Assembly: GCA_035294245.1 (NCBI GenBank)
Contig: DATGLG010000008.1
Location: 1-53,062, forward strand
Length of the DNA: 53,062 bases
Direction of reading: 5' to 3'
Source: DATGLG01 sp035294245
GTDB lineage: Bacteria > Pseudomonadota > Alphaproteobacteria > JACZXZ01
Under the pieces are notes generated by a model, which was given only the letters and a program-made list of their open reading frames with translations, made no database searches and was not told the DNA's origin. Position numbers and translations under genes: made by a program. Positions 9,060 through 14,917 of the stretch are shown piece by piece; positions within the stretch are counted from its first letter, which is position 1, and the number at the start of each line of letters is the position of its first letter.

Positions 9060-9566
9060 ATGCGCAAGCATATTTTCGAAGGGATGATCCGCGCGCCGCT
9101 CACGGAGGCCGCGCCGCTGCCCGACGACGCGGCGCAGGCGGAGCTGGCGGCCGGGCTCGATCGCGCGGCGCGGCGGCGCCTTGGCCGAAGCCTTGCCATC
9201 CGCGCGGTCGATGCGGGGTCCTGTAACGGTTGCGAGCTCGAGATCCACGCCCTCAACAACGCCTTCTACGACCTCGAGCGCTTCGGCCTCCGCTTCGTCG
9301 CCTCGCCCCGCCACGCCGACGTGCTGCTCGTCACCGGTCCGGTGACCAGGAACATGCGCGAGGCGCTGGAGCGGACCTATCGCGCCGCCCCCGACCCCAA
9401 ATGGGTCGTGGCCCTGGGCGACTGCGCCCTCGACGGCGGCGTCTTCGCCGGCAGCTATGCCTGCATTGGCGGCGTCGCCTCGGTCATCCCGGTCGATCTC
9501 CATATCCGCGGCTGCCCGCCGCGCCCGGAGGCGATCCTCAAAGGATTGCTCGCCCTATTCGCCTGA
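9060..9566 (+). CDS. hyfI: Hydrogenase small-subunit / NuoB-like [4Fe-4S] protein
   Basis: This 168-residue protein is the NuoB/HyfI-type partner of the large subunit. It keeps all four ligands for the proximal N2-like [4Fe-4S] cluster: C55 and C58 in GSCNGCELE, C122 in LGDCALDGG and C152 in RGCPPRP. The residue order and the phrase LGDCALDGGVFAGSYACIGG match the family. It would pass electrons to or from the large subunit. The operon contains no further ferredoxin-like subunit (HyfA, HyfH or NuoI type), so how electrons reach this cluster is open. It is the last gene of the operon, and its stop lies within a 16-bp tandem duplication. Confidence 0.92.
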   Translation: MRKHIFEGMIRAPLTEAAPLPDDAAQAELAAGLDRAARRRLGRSLAIRAVDAGSCNGCELEIHALNNAFYDLERFGLRFVASPRHADVLLVTGPVTRNMREALERTYRAAPDPKWVVALGDCALDGGVFAGSYACIGGVASVIPVDLHIRGCPPRPEAILKGLLALFA

Positions 9567-9588
9567 GTCCGCATTCGCCTGAGTCCGC
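9557..9588. repeat. Perfect 16-bp tandem duplication spanning a stop codon
   Basis: The unit ATTCGCCTGAGTCCGC occurs twice back to back at 9557-9572 and 9573-9588. The first copy contains the hyfI stop codon. A second 16-bp tandem repeat of unrelated sequence follows the next gene at 10180-10211. Confidence 0.85.
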
Positions 9589-9635
9589 CGGCGCCCGCGC
9601 GCCGGCCGGATAGGATCGCCGGACGGCGGCTTTTT
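9588..9635 (+). terminator. Candidate terminator region after the Ehr operon
   Basis: A 7-bp stem CCGGCGC/GCGCCGG (9588-9594 with 9599-9605, 4-base loop) is followed by a smaller stem CGCC/GGCG (9617-9628), then TTTTT at 9631-9635. The T run directly after a short GC stem fits a modest intrinsic terminator for the six-gene operon. Confidence 0.45.
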
Positions 9636-9727
9636 GTCGCATCTCCGCCGCCGCGGCCGCGACACATGTCGTCGTAAGGGCTCCTTAATCCTTCGTCCCC
9701 TAGGATCGGGAGCCAGAGGACGAGAGC

Positions 9728-10171
9728 ATGCACCAGGCCCGCCGCAGCGACGTTGCCGATCACGAGACCGCGTTCTGCGGCCTCATCATCGTCATGCTGC
9801 TGGGCGAGGTGGTGCCGCTCGGCGTCCACCGGCTCGGCCTGCCCTTCGCCCTCGGCCCGGTGCTGGGCGGCGCGATCGTCGTCTTCCTCTCGGGCATCGT
9901 CGTCTTCGTCGCCGGCGTCATCCGCGCCGCGCGCAAGGGCCGCGCGCCGCTTCTCGTCGGCGGCGGCGCCTTCCTTGTCGCCGCGGGGCTCGGCGTCTTC
10001 CTGGGGGCCGCCCTCGTCAACGCCCTCGACTGGGTGCCGACGGGGACCGTCATCCACAATCCCGGGCTCGATTTCGCCTTGCCCTCGGTGCTCATCTTCA
10101 CCGCGACGGTCTCCTATCTTCTGACCCTGGTCAATGTGGAGATCGCGCAGCAGAACCAGCCGCGGCGCTGA
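9728..10171 (+). CDS. Hypothetical membrane protein with four helices
   Basis: This 147-residue protein has four predicted transmembrane segments (about 16-32, 38-62, 75-97 and 116-136) and a short polar C-terminus. The ATG is preceded by AGAGGACGAG, a good ribosome-binding site. I do not recognise a domain. It stands alone between the Ehr operon and a NUDIX gene, all on the same strand, with its own upstream spacer of about 160 bases. Confidence 0.65.
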   Translation: MHQARRSDVADHETAFCGLIIVMLLGEVVPLGVHRLGLPFALGPVLGGAIVVFLSGIVVFVAGVIRAARKGRAPLLVGGGAFLVAAGLGVFLGAALVNALDWVPTGTVIHNPGLDFALPSVLIFTATVSYLLTLVNVEIAQQNQPRR

Positions 10172-10179
10172 GCGTCCGT

Positions 10180-10211
10180 CGCGCCAAATCCGTTTCGCGC
10201 CAAATCCGCTT
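10180..10211. repeat. 16-bp imperfect tandem repeat after a stop codon
   Basis: Units CGCGCCAAATCCGTTT (10180-10195) and CGCGCCAAATCCGCTT (10196-10211) differ at one base. A third partial copy, CGCGCAAA, follows. It lies nine bases after the membrane-protein stop codon. Confidence 0.8.
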
Positions 10212-10396
10212 CGCGCAAAAAATGCCCGCCGGGACGGGGGGACGTCGCAGCGGGCGGCAGTCGTGGGTGAACGTCGCTGTGTAAGCCGAGCCTAGCAAGG
10301 GGAGCGGCGGGGCGAAATCGGGCGTTCCCCGAATTGGTCCCGAAAAACCCCCGAGACGCGGCAAAGCGCTTGGCAACGGCGCCGCGCACCCCACTT

Positions 10397-10960
10397 ATGC
10401 CTCATTTGCCCGCGAGAGGAGGTGCGCGACTGTCCCGCCATCCCGCTTGCGACGCCGCGCGCGTCGTACCCCCCGCCTGGCTCCGCGCGATCCTGCGCCG
10501 GGGCTGCTGGCTCGCCTACCGGGTGCTGCGCCTGTGGTGGCGGCTGCGCCGCCCCGAGCATCACGGGGCTGTGGTGGCGGCGTGGCACGAGGGCCGCATC
10601 CTCCTCGTCGCCGATTCCTATCGCGGGCGCTGGGGCTGGCCCGGCGGCGGCATCCGCAAGGGCGAGCTGCCGATCGAGGCGGCGCGGCGCGAGCTCGCGG
10701 AGGAGCTCGGCCTCGTCGTCGCCTATGAGGCGCTCCGCTTCGTGGGCGAGGTGCTCGAGCGCTGGGAGCGGCGGCGCGATTACGTGCGCATCTTCGAGCT
10801 CATCCTGCGCGAGCCCCAGGCCTTGGCGCCCGACGGCGTCGAGATCGTCGCGGCCGCCTTCCTGAGCCCGGCGGCGGCCCTGGAGCTGCCGCTCGTCCCC
10901 TTCGTGCGCGCCTATCTCGAGGCCGGGCATACCGGATCCCCCGCCCCGCCCTCCGCCTGA
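10397..10960 (+). CDS. NUDIX hydrolase
   Basis: This protein of about 187 residues carries a complete Nudix box: G84, then E90, then RELAEELGL (98-106). It fits the pattern Gx5Ex7REUxEExGU, and its glutamates bind the catalytic Mg2+. NUDIX enzymes cleave nucleoside diphosphates linked to another moiety. The N-terminal 50 residues before the domain are basic and hydrophobic (WLAYRVLRLWWRLRR) and might associate with membrane. I prefer the ATG at 10397 over an in-frame TTG at 10334 that has no ribosome-binding site. The substrate cannot be inferred. Confidence 0.85.
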   Translation: MPHLPARGGARLSRHPACDAARVVPPAWLRAILRRGCWLAYRVLRLWWRLRRPEHHGAVVAAWHEGRILLVADSYRGRWGWPGGGIRKGELPIEAARRELAEELGLVVAYEALRFVGEVLERWERRRDYVRIFELILREPQALAPDGVEIVAAAFLSPAAALELPLVPFVRAYLEAGHTGSPAPPSA

Positions 10961-11062
10961 TCTGGATGTTTTCCGGCCGCCGGCTCCGGGAACGGCCCGA
11001 TTACGCCGGCCGCGCGCCGCTGCTAGGGTCCGGGATCGCAGTAGCAAACCTTTGCCCCTATG

Positions 11063-11090
11063 CCCGCCGCGGGCCCTCTGCCGCGGCGGG
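11063..11090 (+). terminator. Strong GC hairpin, probable terminator
   Basis: A perfect 10-bp stem, CCCGCCGCGG (11063-11072) with CCGCGGCGGG (11081-11090), has an 8-base loop and is followed by TCTCTGTTGTTC. It lies about 100 bases after the NUDIX stop and about 110 bases before the next small gene. The T run is poor, so an attenuator or plain structural element remains possible. Confidence 0.5.
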
Positions 11091-11200
11091 TCTCTGTTGT
11101 TCAAATCGCGCGGCCCGTCGTGAGCAACCCAGGGCTCACCGCCGCGCTCATCATTTGGAGCGCTGCCACGGTGACGTCACTGACCCGGGCGAGAGCACCC

Positions 11201-11365
11201 ATGCGGAGCGTCGAGGCGTTGCGGGAACAAGCCGAGATCATGCGCGGCCTCGCGGAGACCTTCGACATGCCGGCGATCAAGGAGAAGCTCCTGGCGCTCG
11301 CCGCCCAATGCGAGGCCCTCGCCAACGACCTCGAGGCGGAGGCCGCGCGGCGCGAGGAGCGTTAG
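11201..11365 (+). CDS. Small hypothetical coiled-coil protein
   Basis: The protein is 54 residues, almost entirely helical and charged (LREQAEIMRGLAETFDMPAI, later EALANDLEAEAARREER). Its heptad pattern suggests a short coiled coil. The ATG at 11201 is preferred because the longer in-frame upstream part has a different, non-coding-like composition. Similar short helical proteins occur widely in Hyphomicrobiales without known function. Confidence 0.55.
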   Translation: MRSVEALREQAEIMRGLAETFDMPAIKEKLLALAAQCEALANDLEAEAARREER

Positions 11366-11555
11366 GCGCGAGCGATGCCGCGCACTACAGGCGGGCGGCA
11401 GCGCCGGGGATGTCCGCGGTGCCGCGCCCGCCGCGATGCAGCGGATTAGGCATCGCTTAACGACGAATCTACAGAGCCCCTTAATCTGTCGCCGCTACCC
11501 TCGTCGGGTGTGCGCCGCCATGGCGGCGGCGCGGTCACCAGGTCGGGGGAAGGCC

Positions 11556-11756
11556 ATGAAGGACATGGGTCTCGAGGTCGTCGCGTGGAGCCGGCTCGAC
11601 GAGCGCGCGCTGCCCAAGATCGGCGTGGTGGACGACTGGGCGGATGTCGAGGCGAGCTGGCGCTCGCTGACCATCCTCGCCCTGGTGGCGCTGGTGTCCG
11701 TTACCGTCTGCGTCACCCATCCCGTGCAGATCGCGGGGAGCTTCGGCTGGCTCTGA
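11556..11756 (+). CDS. Small single-pass membrane protein
   Basis: This 66-residue protein has a soluble N-terminal 42 residues and one transmembrane segment (about 44-60, LTILALVALVSVTVCV). The ATG at 11556 follows GGGGGAAGG, a good ribosome-binding site, so this start is taken over longer in-frame options. Function is unknown. It belongs to a run of small membrane proteins between 11.5 and 14 kb. Confidence 0.55.
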   Translation: MKDMGLEVVAWSRLDERALPKIGVVDDWADVEASWRSLTILALVALVSVTVCVTHPVQIAGSFGWL

Positions 11757-11898
11757 TCGCGAGCAGGCGGCGCCCGGCGCCCTCCTCCGCCGGCGCTTGC
11801 GGCTCGGATGGCGCCCGCGCCTGCAGTCGCTGTCGCTGCGGGCGCGGGCGGGCCCCGCGCCGGGGCTTCCGCTCAGGCGTGGTCGAGGGTCGTGCGGA

Positions 11899-12093
11899 TC
11901 AATGCGCCTTGGGCGCCGCCTTGCCAGCCATCGGGTGATCGAAATCTCCCTGGCCGTGATGCAGCTGGCGCATCATGTAGCGTTTCGCCCGGCGGCAGGC
12001 GATCAGGCCGATCCCGGCCATGACGGCCAGCAGGAGGCCGGCGAAAATCGCGATGGCGTCCTCGGGGGCGTAATATCCCAGCATATCGGGCAT
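11899..12093 (-). CDS. Small membrane protein (MPD family, copy 1)
   Basis: This 64-residue protein starts MPDMLGYYAPEDAIAIFAGL. It has one transmembrane helix (about 13-33) followed by a cysteine-arginine knot and a basic tail rich in histidine and methionine (MMRQLHHGQGDFDH). Its layout resembles the next minus-strand gene (12233-12463), which starts MPDALQDMDAADLLLILVTA, so the two may be diverged duplicates. The ATG at 12093 is preferred because the upstream extension is low complexity. Confidence 0.55.
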   Translation of the reverse strand: MPDMLGYYAPEDAIAIFAGLLLAVMAGIGLIACRRAKRYMMRQLHHGQGDFDHPMAGKAAPKAH

Positions 12094-12232
12094 GGCGGCG
12101 GCCCTCCCATACGGCAGGCGCGAGACTTCAAACCGTGACGGGTGGCTGTTATTGCAAGCGAGTCTGCCGCGCCCGACGATATGGTGGCGTGACATCCCCG
12201 TGACAAGCCCGTGACAGGATTCGGCGCGGCCC

Positions 12233-12463
12233 TTACCCGCGGGCCTTGCCGTCGCCCTTGCCGGGCGGCGGCGCACCCCGCCGCGGCGTGAGGATGGGGC
12301 GGCAGTGGAGGGCGTGATGGCGGCGGCGGAGATGGCCCGCGAGGAGTCGCCCCGACTCCCGGCAGCCGACGAAGAGGGCGCCGAGGAAGGCCGCGAGCGC
12401 CACCGCGGTGACGAGGATCAGCAGCAGATCGGCGGCGTCCATGTCCTGGAGCGCATCGGGCAT
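12233..12463 (-). CDS. Small membrane protein (MPD family, copy 2)
   Basis: This 76-residue protein has an acidic N-terminus, one transmembrane helix (about 13-33) and a basic, proline-glycine-rich tail. The MPD start, the helix position and the cysteine-arginine pair after the helix (GCRESGR here, ACRRAKR in the neighbour) suggest common ancestry with the 11899-12093 gene. It is on the same strand, about 140 bases upstream of it. No function is known. Confidence 0.5.
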   Translation of the reverse strand: MPDALQDMDAADLLLILVTAVALAAFLGALFVGCRESGRLLAGHLRRRHHALHCRPILTPRRGAPPPGKGDGKARG

Positions 12464-12534
12464 CCCGCGACCCTTCCTCTCTCGCGAGCCTAACGCAGCA
12501 CCCGGCGCCGCGGTTCCCGCCCGGGAGGGGCCGC

Positions 12535-12693
12535 TCAGCAGGCGAGCTCGCCCACCGGACAGGCGCGGGTGGTCTCGGTATAGCCGATGGCCCGGGGGTT
12601 CTTGGCGAAGATGGTCGCGGCCTGGTCGCGGCCGCAGCCGGCGGCGACCATGAGCGGCGCCAGCACGGCCAGCAGCAGAGCGAGGCGGCGCAT
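12535..12693 (-). CDS. Small lipoprotein
   Basis: This 52-residue protein starts MRRLALLLAVLAPLMVAAGC. That is a clear type II signal peptide with lipobox VAAGC, and C20 becomes the lipidated residue. The mature part is only about 32 residues and holds two further cysteines (TRACPVGELAC) that could form a disulphide. The ATG at 12693 is chosen because it puts the signal peptide at the N-terminus. Entericidin-like mini-lipoproteins are a possible analogy, not a demonstrated one. Confidence 0.6.
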   Translation of the reverse strand: MRRLALLLAVLAPLMVAAGCGRDQAATIFAKNPRAIGYTETTRACPVGELAC

Positions 12694-12848
12694 GGGGCTC
12701 TCCTCCGGATATCTCCGCGCAAGTAACATGCGGCCATGGCCCGGCGTTCCGGCCGCCGGAACGGCGGGACAGCGAGCCCTGGCGGAGGGTGCGCCTTCCG
12801 GCGTATCAATAAAGAGGAGAAGCGGGAGCAGCCAGGGAGGGGATCGGG

Positions 12849-13547
12849 ATGCTCGGGGTGTCGCTCGCCGAGAAGCGCAAGCTCCTGCGCCAGAGCCTCC
12901 TCCTCTCCCGCCTCGGCGACAGCGAGGCCGACGCCCTCCTCGCCTATGCCCGGCTCCAGCGCTATGCCGCCGGTGCTGCGATCTTCGCCAAGGGCGATGC
13001 CGGCGCCAGCATGATGGCGGTCACCAAGGGGCGCGTGCGCATCAGCGCGCCCTCCCTCGAGGGCAAGGAGGTCGTCCTCAACATCATCGGCCCGGGCGAG
13101 GTCTTCGGCGAGATCGCCCTCCTCGACGGCAAGGAGCGCACCGCCGACGCCACGGCGATGACCGCCTGCGAGCTCCTGGTGCTGGAGCGGCGCCATTTCC
13201 TTCCCGTGCTCGAGCGCCATCCCGAGCTCTGCCTCCACCTCCTCCAGGTGCTGTGCGAGCGCCTGCGCCGCACCAGCGAGCAGGTCGAGGACGTGCTCTT
13301 TCGCCATCTCCAATCGCGCCTCGCCAAGGCGCTCCTGCGCCTCGCCGCGGATCACGGCGCCGGGGCGAGCGCGGGCGGGCGGCGCATCGACCTCAAGCTC
13401 TCCCAGCGCGAGCTCGGCAATCTCGTGGGCGGCACCCGCGAGAGCATCAACAAGCAGCTCCAGGCCTGGCAGCGCGCCGGCATCATCGCCCTCGACAAGG
13501 GCGCCATCGTCATCCGCGACGGCGACGCCCTCGAGGCGATGAGCTAG
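12849..13547 (+). CDS. Crp/Fnr-family transcriptional regulator
   Basis: This 232-residue regulator has an N-terminal cyclic-nucleotide-binding domain (about 20-140) and a C-terminal winged helix-turn-helix (about 150-225). The phosphate-binding cassette reads FGEIALLDGKERTADATA (86-103), with the glutamate and arginine (R97) that contact the ribose phosphate, so cAMP or cGMP binding is plausible. There are no clustered N-terminal cysteines of FNR type. The DNA-recognition region includes LSQRELGNLVGGTRESINKQ. A class III cyclase (25589-26704) and a cyclic-nucleotide-gated channel (37207-38367) in the same window make a shared second messenger likely, though unproven. It is transcribed alone. 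Confidence 0.92.
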   Translation: MLGVSLAEKRKLLRQSLLLSRLGDSEADALLAYARLQRYAAGAAIFAKGDAGASMMAVTKGRVRISAPSLEGKEVVLNIIGPGEVFGEIALLDGKERTADATAMTACELLVLERRHFLPVLERHPELCLHLLQVLCERLRRTSEQVEDVLFRHLQSRLAKALLRLAADHGAGASAGGRRIDLKLSQRELGNLVGGTRESINKQLQAWQRAGIIALDKGAIVIRDGDALEAMS

Positions 13548-13574
13548 CTAAGTACGCGCGCCGTCAACCCTTAT

Positions 13575-13670
13575 CGCGTCACGGCCGGCCTTCGTGCCGG
13601 CCGTCCACGTCTTGCTGAGCCGAAAGGCGTGGATGCGCGGACCAAGTCCGCGCATGACGCCCTCGGAGAA
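13575..13670. repeat. Intergenic hairpin repeat element, family B
   Basis: A 9-bp perfect stem ACGGCCGGC/GCCGGCCGT (13581-13589 with 13596-13604) is followed by the pair CCACGTC / GGCGTGG and a second stem GCGCGGA/TCCGCGC near 13633-13656, ending CATGACGCC. The overall pattern matches a common alphaproteobacterial intergenic repeat. The first hairpin, about 35 bases after the Crp stop, may also terminate that transcript. Confidence 0.65.
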
Positions 13671-13779
13671 ACCCGCTCCCCCTGTGGCGCGCTTCACAGG
13701 CGGCGGGCGGCGGACGGCGGATAATCCCTCCTCGACCACGCGCCGGCGGGCGGCCGGCGCCCCGCCAAGGGAGGGCGTC

Positions 13780-13998
13780 ATGGCAGAGCTTTTCGAGACC
13801 AACCAGGAGAGGGAGCAGGTGCGGATCCCCGAGTGGGTCCTCACCCCCGACGAGGAAGGCGAGAAGGCGGAGGCGCGGCGACACTGGCAGGTGCGGCTCG
13901 GCATCGTCCTCTTCGCCGCCCTCATCATCGGCCTCTTCCTCATGCTCCACGACGCGACCGACCTCGCCCTCGATCCCGCGATGTTCCTCGCGCCGTGA
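13780..13998 (+). CDS. Small single-pass membrane protein
   Basis: This 72-residue protein has a charged soluble part (1-42, with IPEWVLTPDEEGEKAEARRH) and one transmembrane helix (about 45-62, LGIVLFAALIIGLFLMLH). The ATG at 13780 follows AAGGGAGGGCGTC, a strong ribosome-binding site, so it is preferred over longer frames. Function is unknown. Confidence 0.6.
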   Translation: MAELFETNQEREQVRIPEWVLTPDEEGEKAEARRHWQVRLGIVLFAALIIGLFLMLHDATDLALDPAMFLAP

Positions 13999-14106
13999 GG
14001 CGACGACCGTCCGCGGGTTCTGGCTTGGCGGCTCGGCCCGCGGACGGCCGCGCGAGGGCAAAGCATCGGGCGTGGCGCGTTTTAATTTTAATTGACGCAC
14101 CTCAGT

Positions 14107-14167
14107 CGTCGCCCCCGCGCAGGCGGGGCCCAGTATTCACTGGATTCCCGCTTGCGCGGGAATGACG
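14107..14167. repeat. Intergenic inverted-repeat element, family A, copy 2
   Basis: The element starts CGTCGCCCCCGCGCAGG, ends GAATGACG and contains the hairpin ATTCCCGC/GCGGGAAT (14144-14151 with 14156-14163). It is related to the element at 35-118. Confidence 0.65.
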
Positions 14168-14276
14168 ATAGGACGATCGCGATTCGTACGGATCTGCTCT
14201 TAATCATAAGCCAACTATGTTCGGTGTCCGCGATGGCGACCGCGCACGCACGCGCGGCCCAATGGCTAATAAAAAC

Positions 14277-14304
14277 TTAAGAAAGCGTTAACGGAAGCTT
14301 TCTT
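14277..14304 (+). promoter_or_regulatory. CtrA-type box overlapping a small hairpin
   Basis: TTAA (14277-14280), seven bases, then TTAAC (14288-14292) is an exact match to the CtrA full-site consensus TTAA-N7-TTAAC of alphaproteobacteria. The same bases can form an 8-bp hairpin, AAGAAAGC (14279-14286) with GCTTTCTT (14297-14304), followed by a T-rich run. The site lies about 100 bases before the start of the 14393-14797 gene. Either reading, regulator site or terminator, is possible. Confidence 0.5.
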
Positions 14305-14392
14305 TTATTTCTTTGTCGGCGCGCGGCGCGGGCTTAAGCTTTTCCTCCTCAAGAACATTCGTGGGGGCGGTCAGCCGGGGGAGGACTTGGCC

Positions 14393-14797
14393 ATGGGGCG
14401 AGTTGTGCGGGTCGCGATCATAGCCGTCGGCCTGGCGATGACGGCGGCGGCGCTCAATGCCTGGCTCTCGTCGCCCCAGCCGCTGCCGACGACGGCGATC
14501 GCCGAGGTGCCGATAAAGGCGCAGCCGCTTCCGGCGGCGACGCTGGCGCCCGATCCCGCTGCGGCCATCGAGGCCGACGCCCTCATGGCGCAGCCCGCGC
14601 CCGCCGATCCCCTGGCCGCACCCCCGCCGCACCGCAAGCATCGCCGCGCCGCCGCCTGGGTGACGGCGCCGCCCCACCCGCCGAGCGCGCCACCGGCGCC
14701 CGAGCGCGACGACCAGCAATTGGCGCTGACGCCGCCGCAGCCCGCCCCCATCGCGACGACCCTCCCGCCCGATCTCGGCCCCCTGCGCGGGCATTGA
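14393..14797 (+). CDS. Proline/alanine-rich membrane-anchored hypothetical protein
   Basis: This protein of about 134 residues starts MGRVVRVAIIAVGLAMTAAA. That is an uncleaved anchor or signal peptide, followed by a proline/alanine-rich chain with a basic HRKHRR patch. It is probably an extended periplasmic linker-type protein. ATG 14393 is preferred over a TTG two codons earlier. A CtrA-type box lies upstream. I recognise no domain. Confidence 0.55.
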   Translation: MGRVVRVAIIAVGLAMTAAALNAWLSSPQPLPTTAIAEVPIKAQPLPAATLAPDPAAAIEADALMAQPAPADPLAAPPPHRKHRRAAAWVTAPPHPPSAPPAPERDDQQLALTPPQPAPIATTLPPDLGPLRGH

Positions 14798-14822
14798 GCC
14801 CCCTCACCCCCGGCCCTCTCCG
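14798..14822 (+). repeat. CCCTC-rich dispersed repeat, family D, copy 1
   Basis: The core reads GCCCCCTCACCCC then CGGCCCTCTCC. Two similar copies in the same orientation occur at 19279-19302 and 30654-30679. This copy lies directly before the type IIG gene. Confidence 0.6.
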
Positions 14823-14917
14823 GTCGAGGCTCGCCTCCGCCAGGCTTTTCTGTTACCAGGATGGACGCCGCCGCGAGGGGCGGCCAACGATAATCGATTT
14901 CGCCAACGCCGCTCGGG

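Noticed and set aside
6276..9503. Very long open frame on the minus strand opposite the Ehr operon
   Set aside because: It is antisense to five strongly supported genes and its translation is a low-complexity arginine/glutamate/alanine chain caused by high GC. No domain is recognisable.
7557..9566. Functional NiFe hydrogenase
   Set aside because: Both cysteine-pair motifs for NiFe are missing and no maturation protease site or hyp genes exist.
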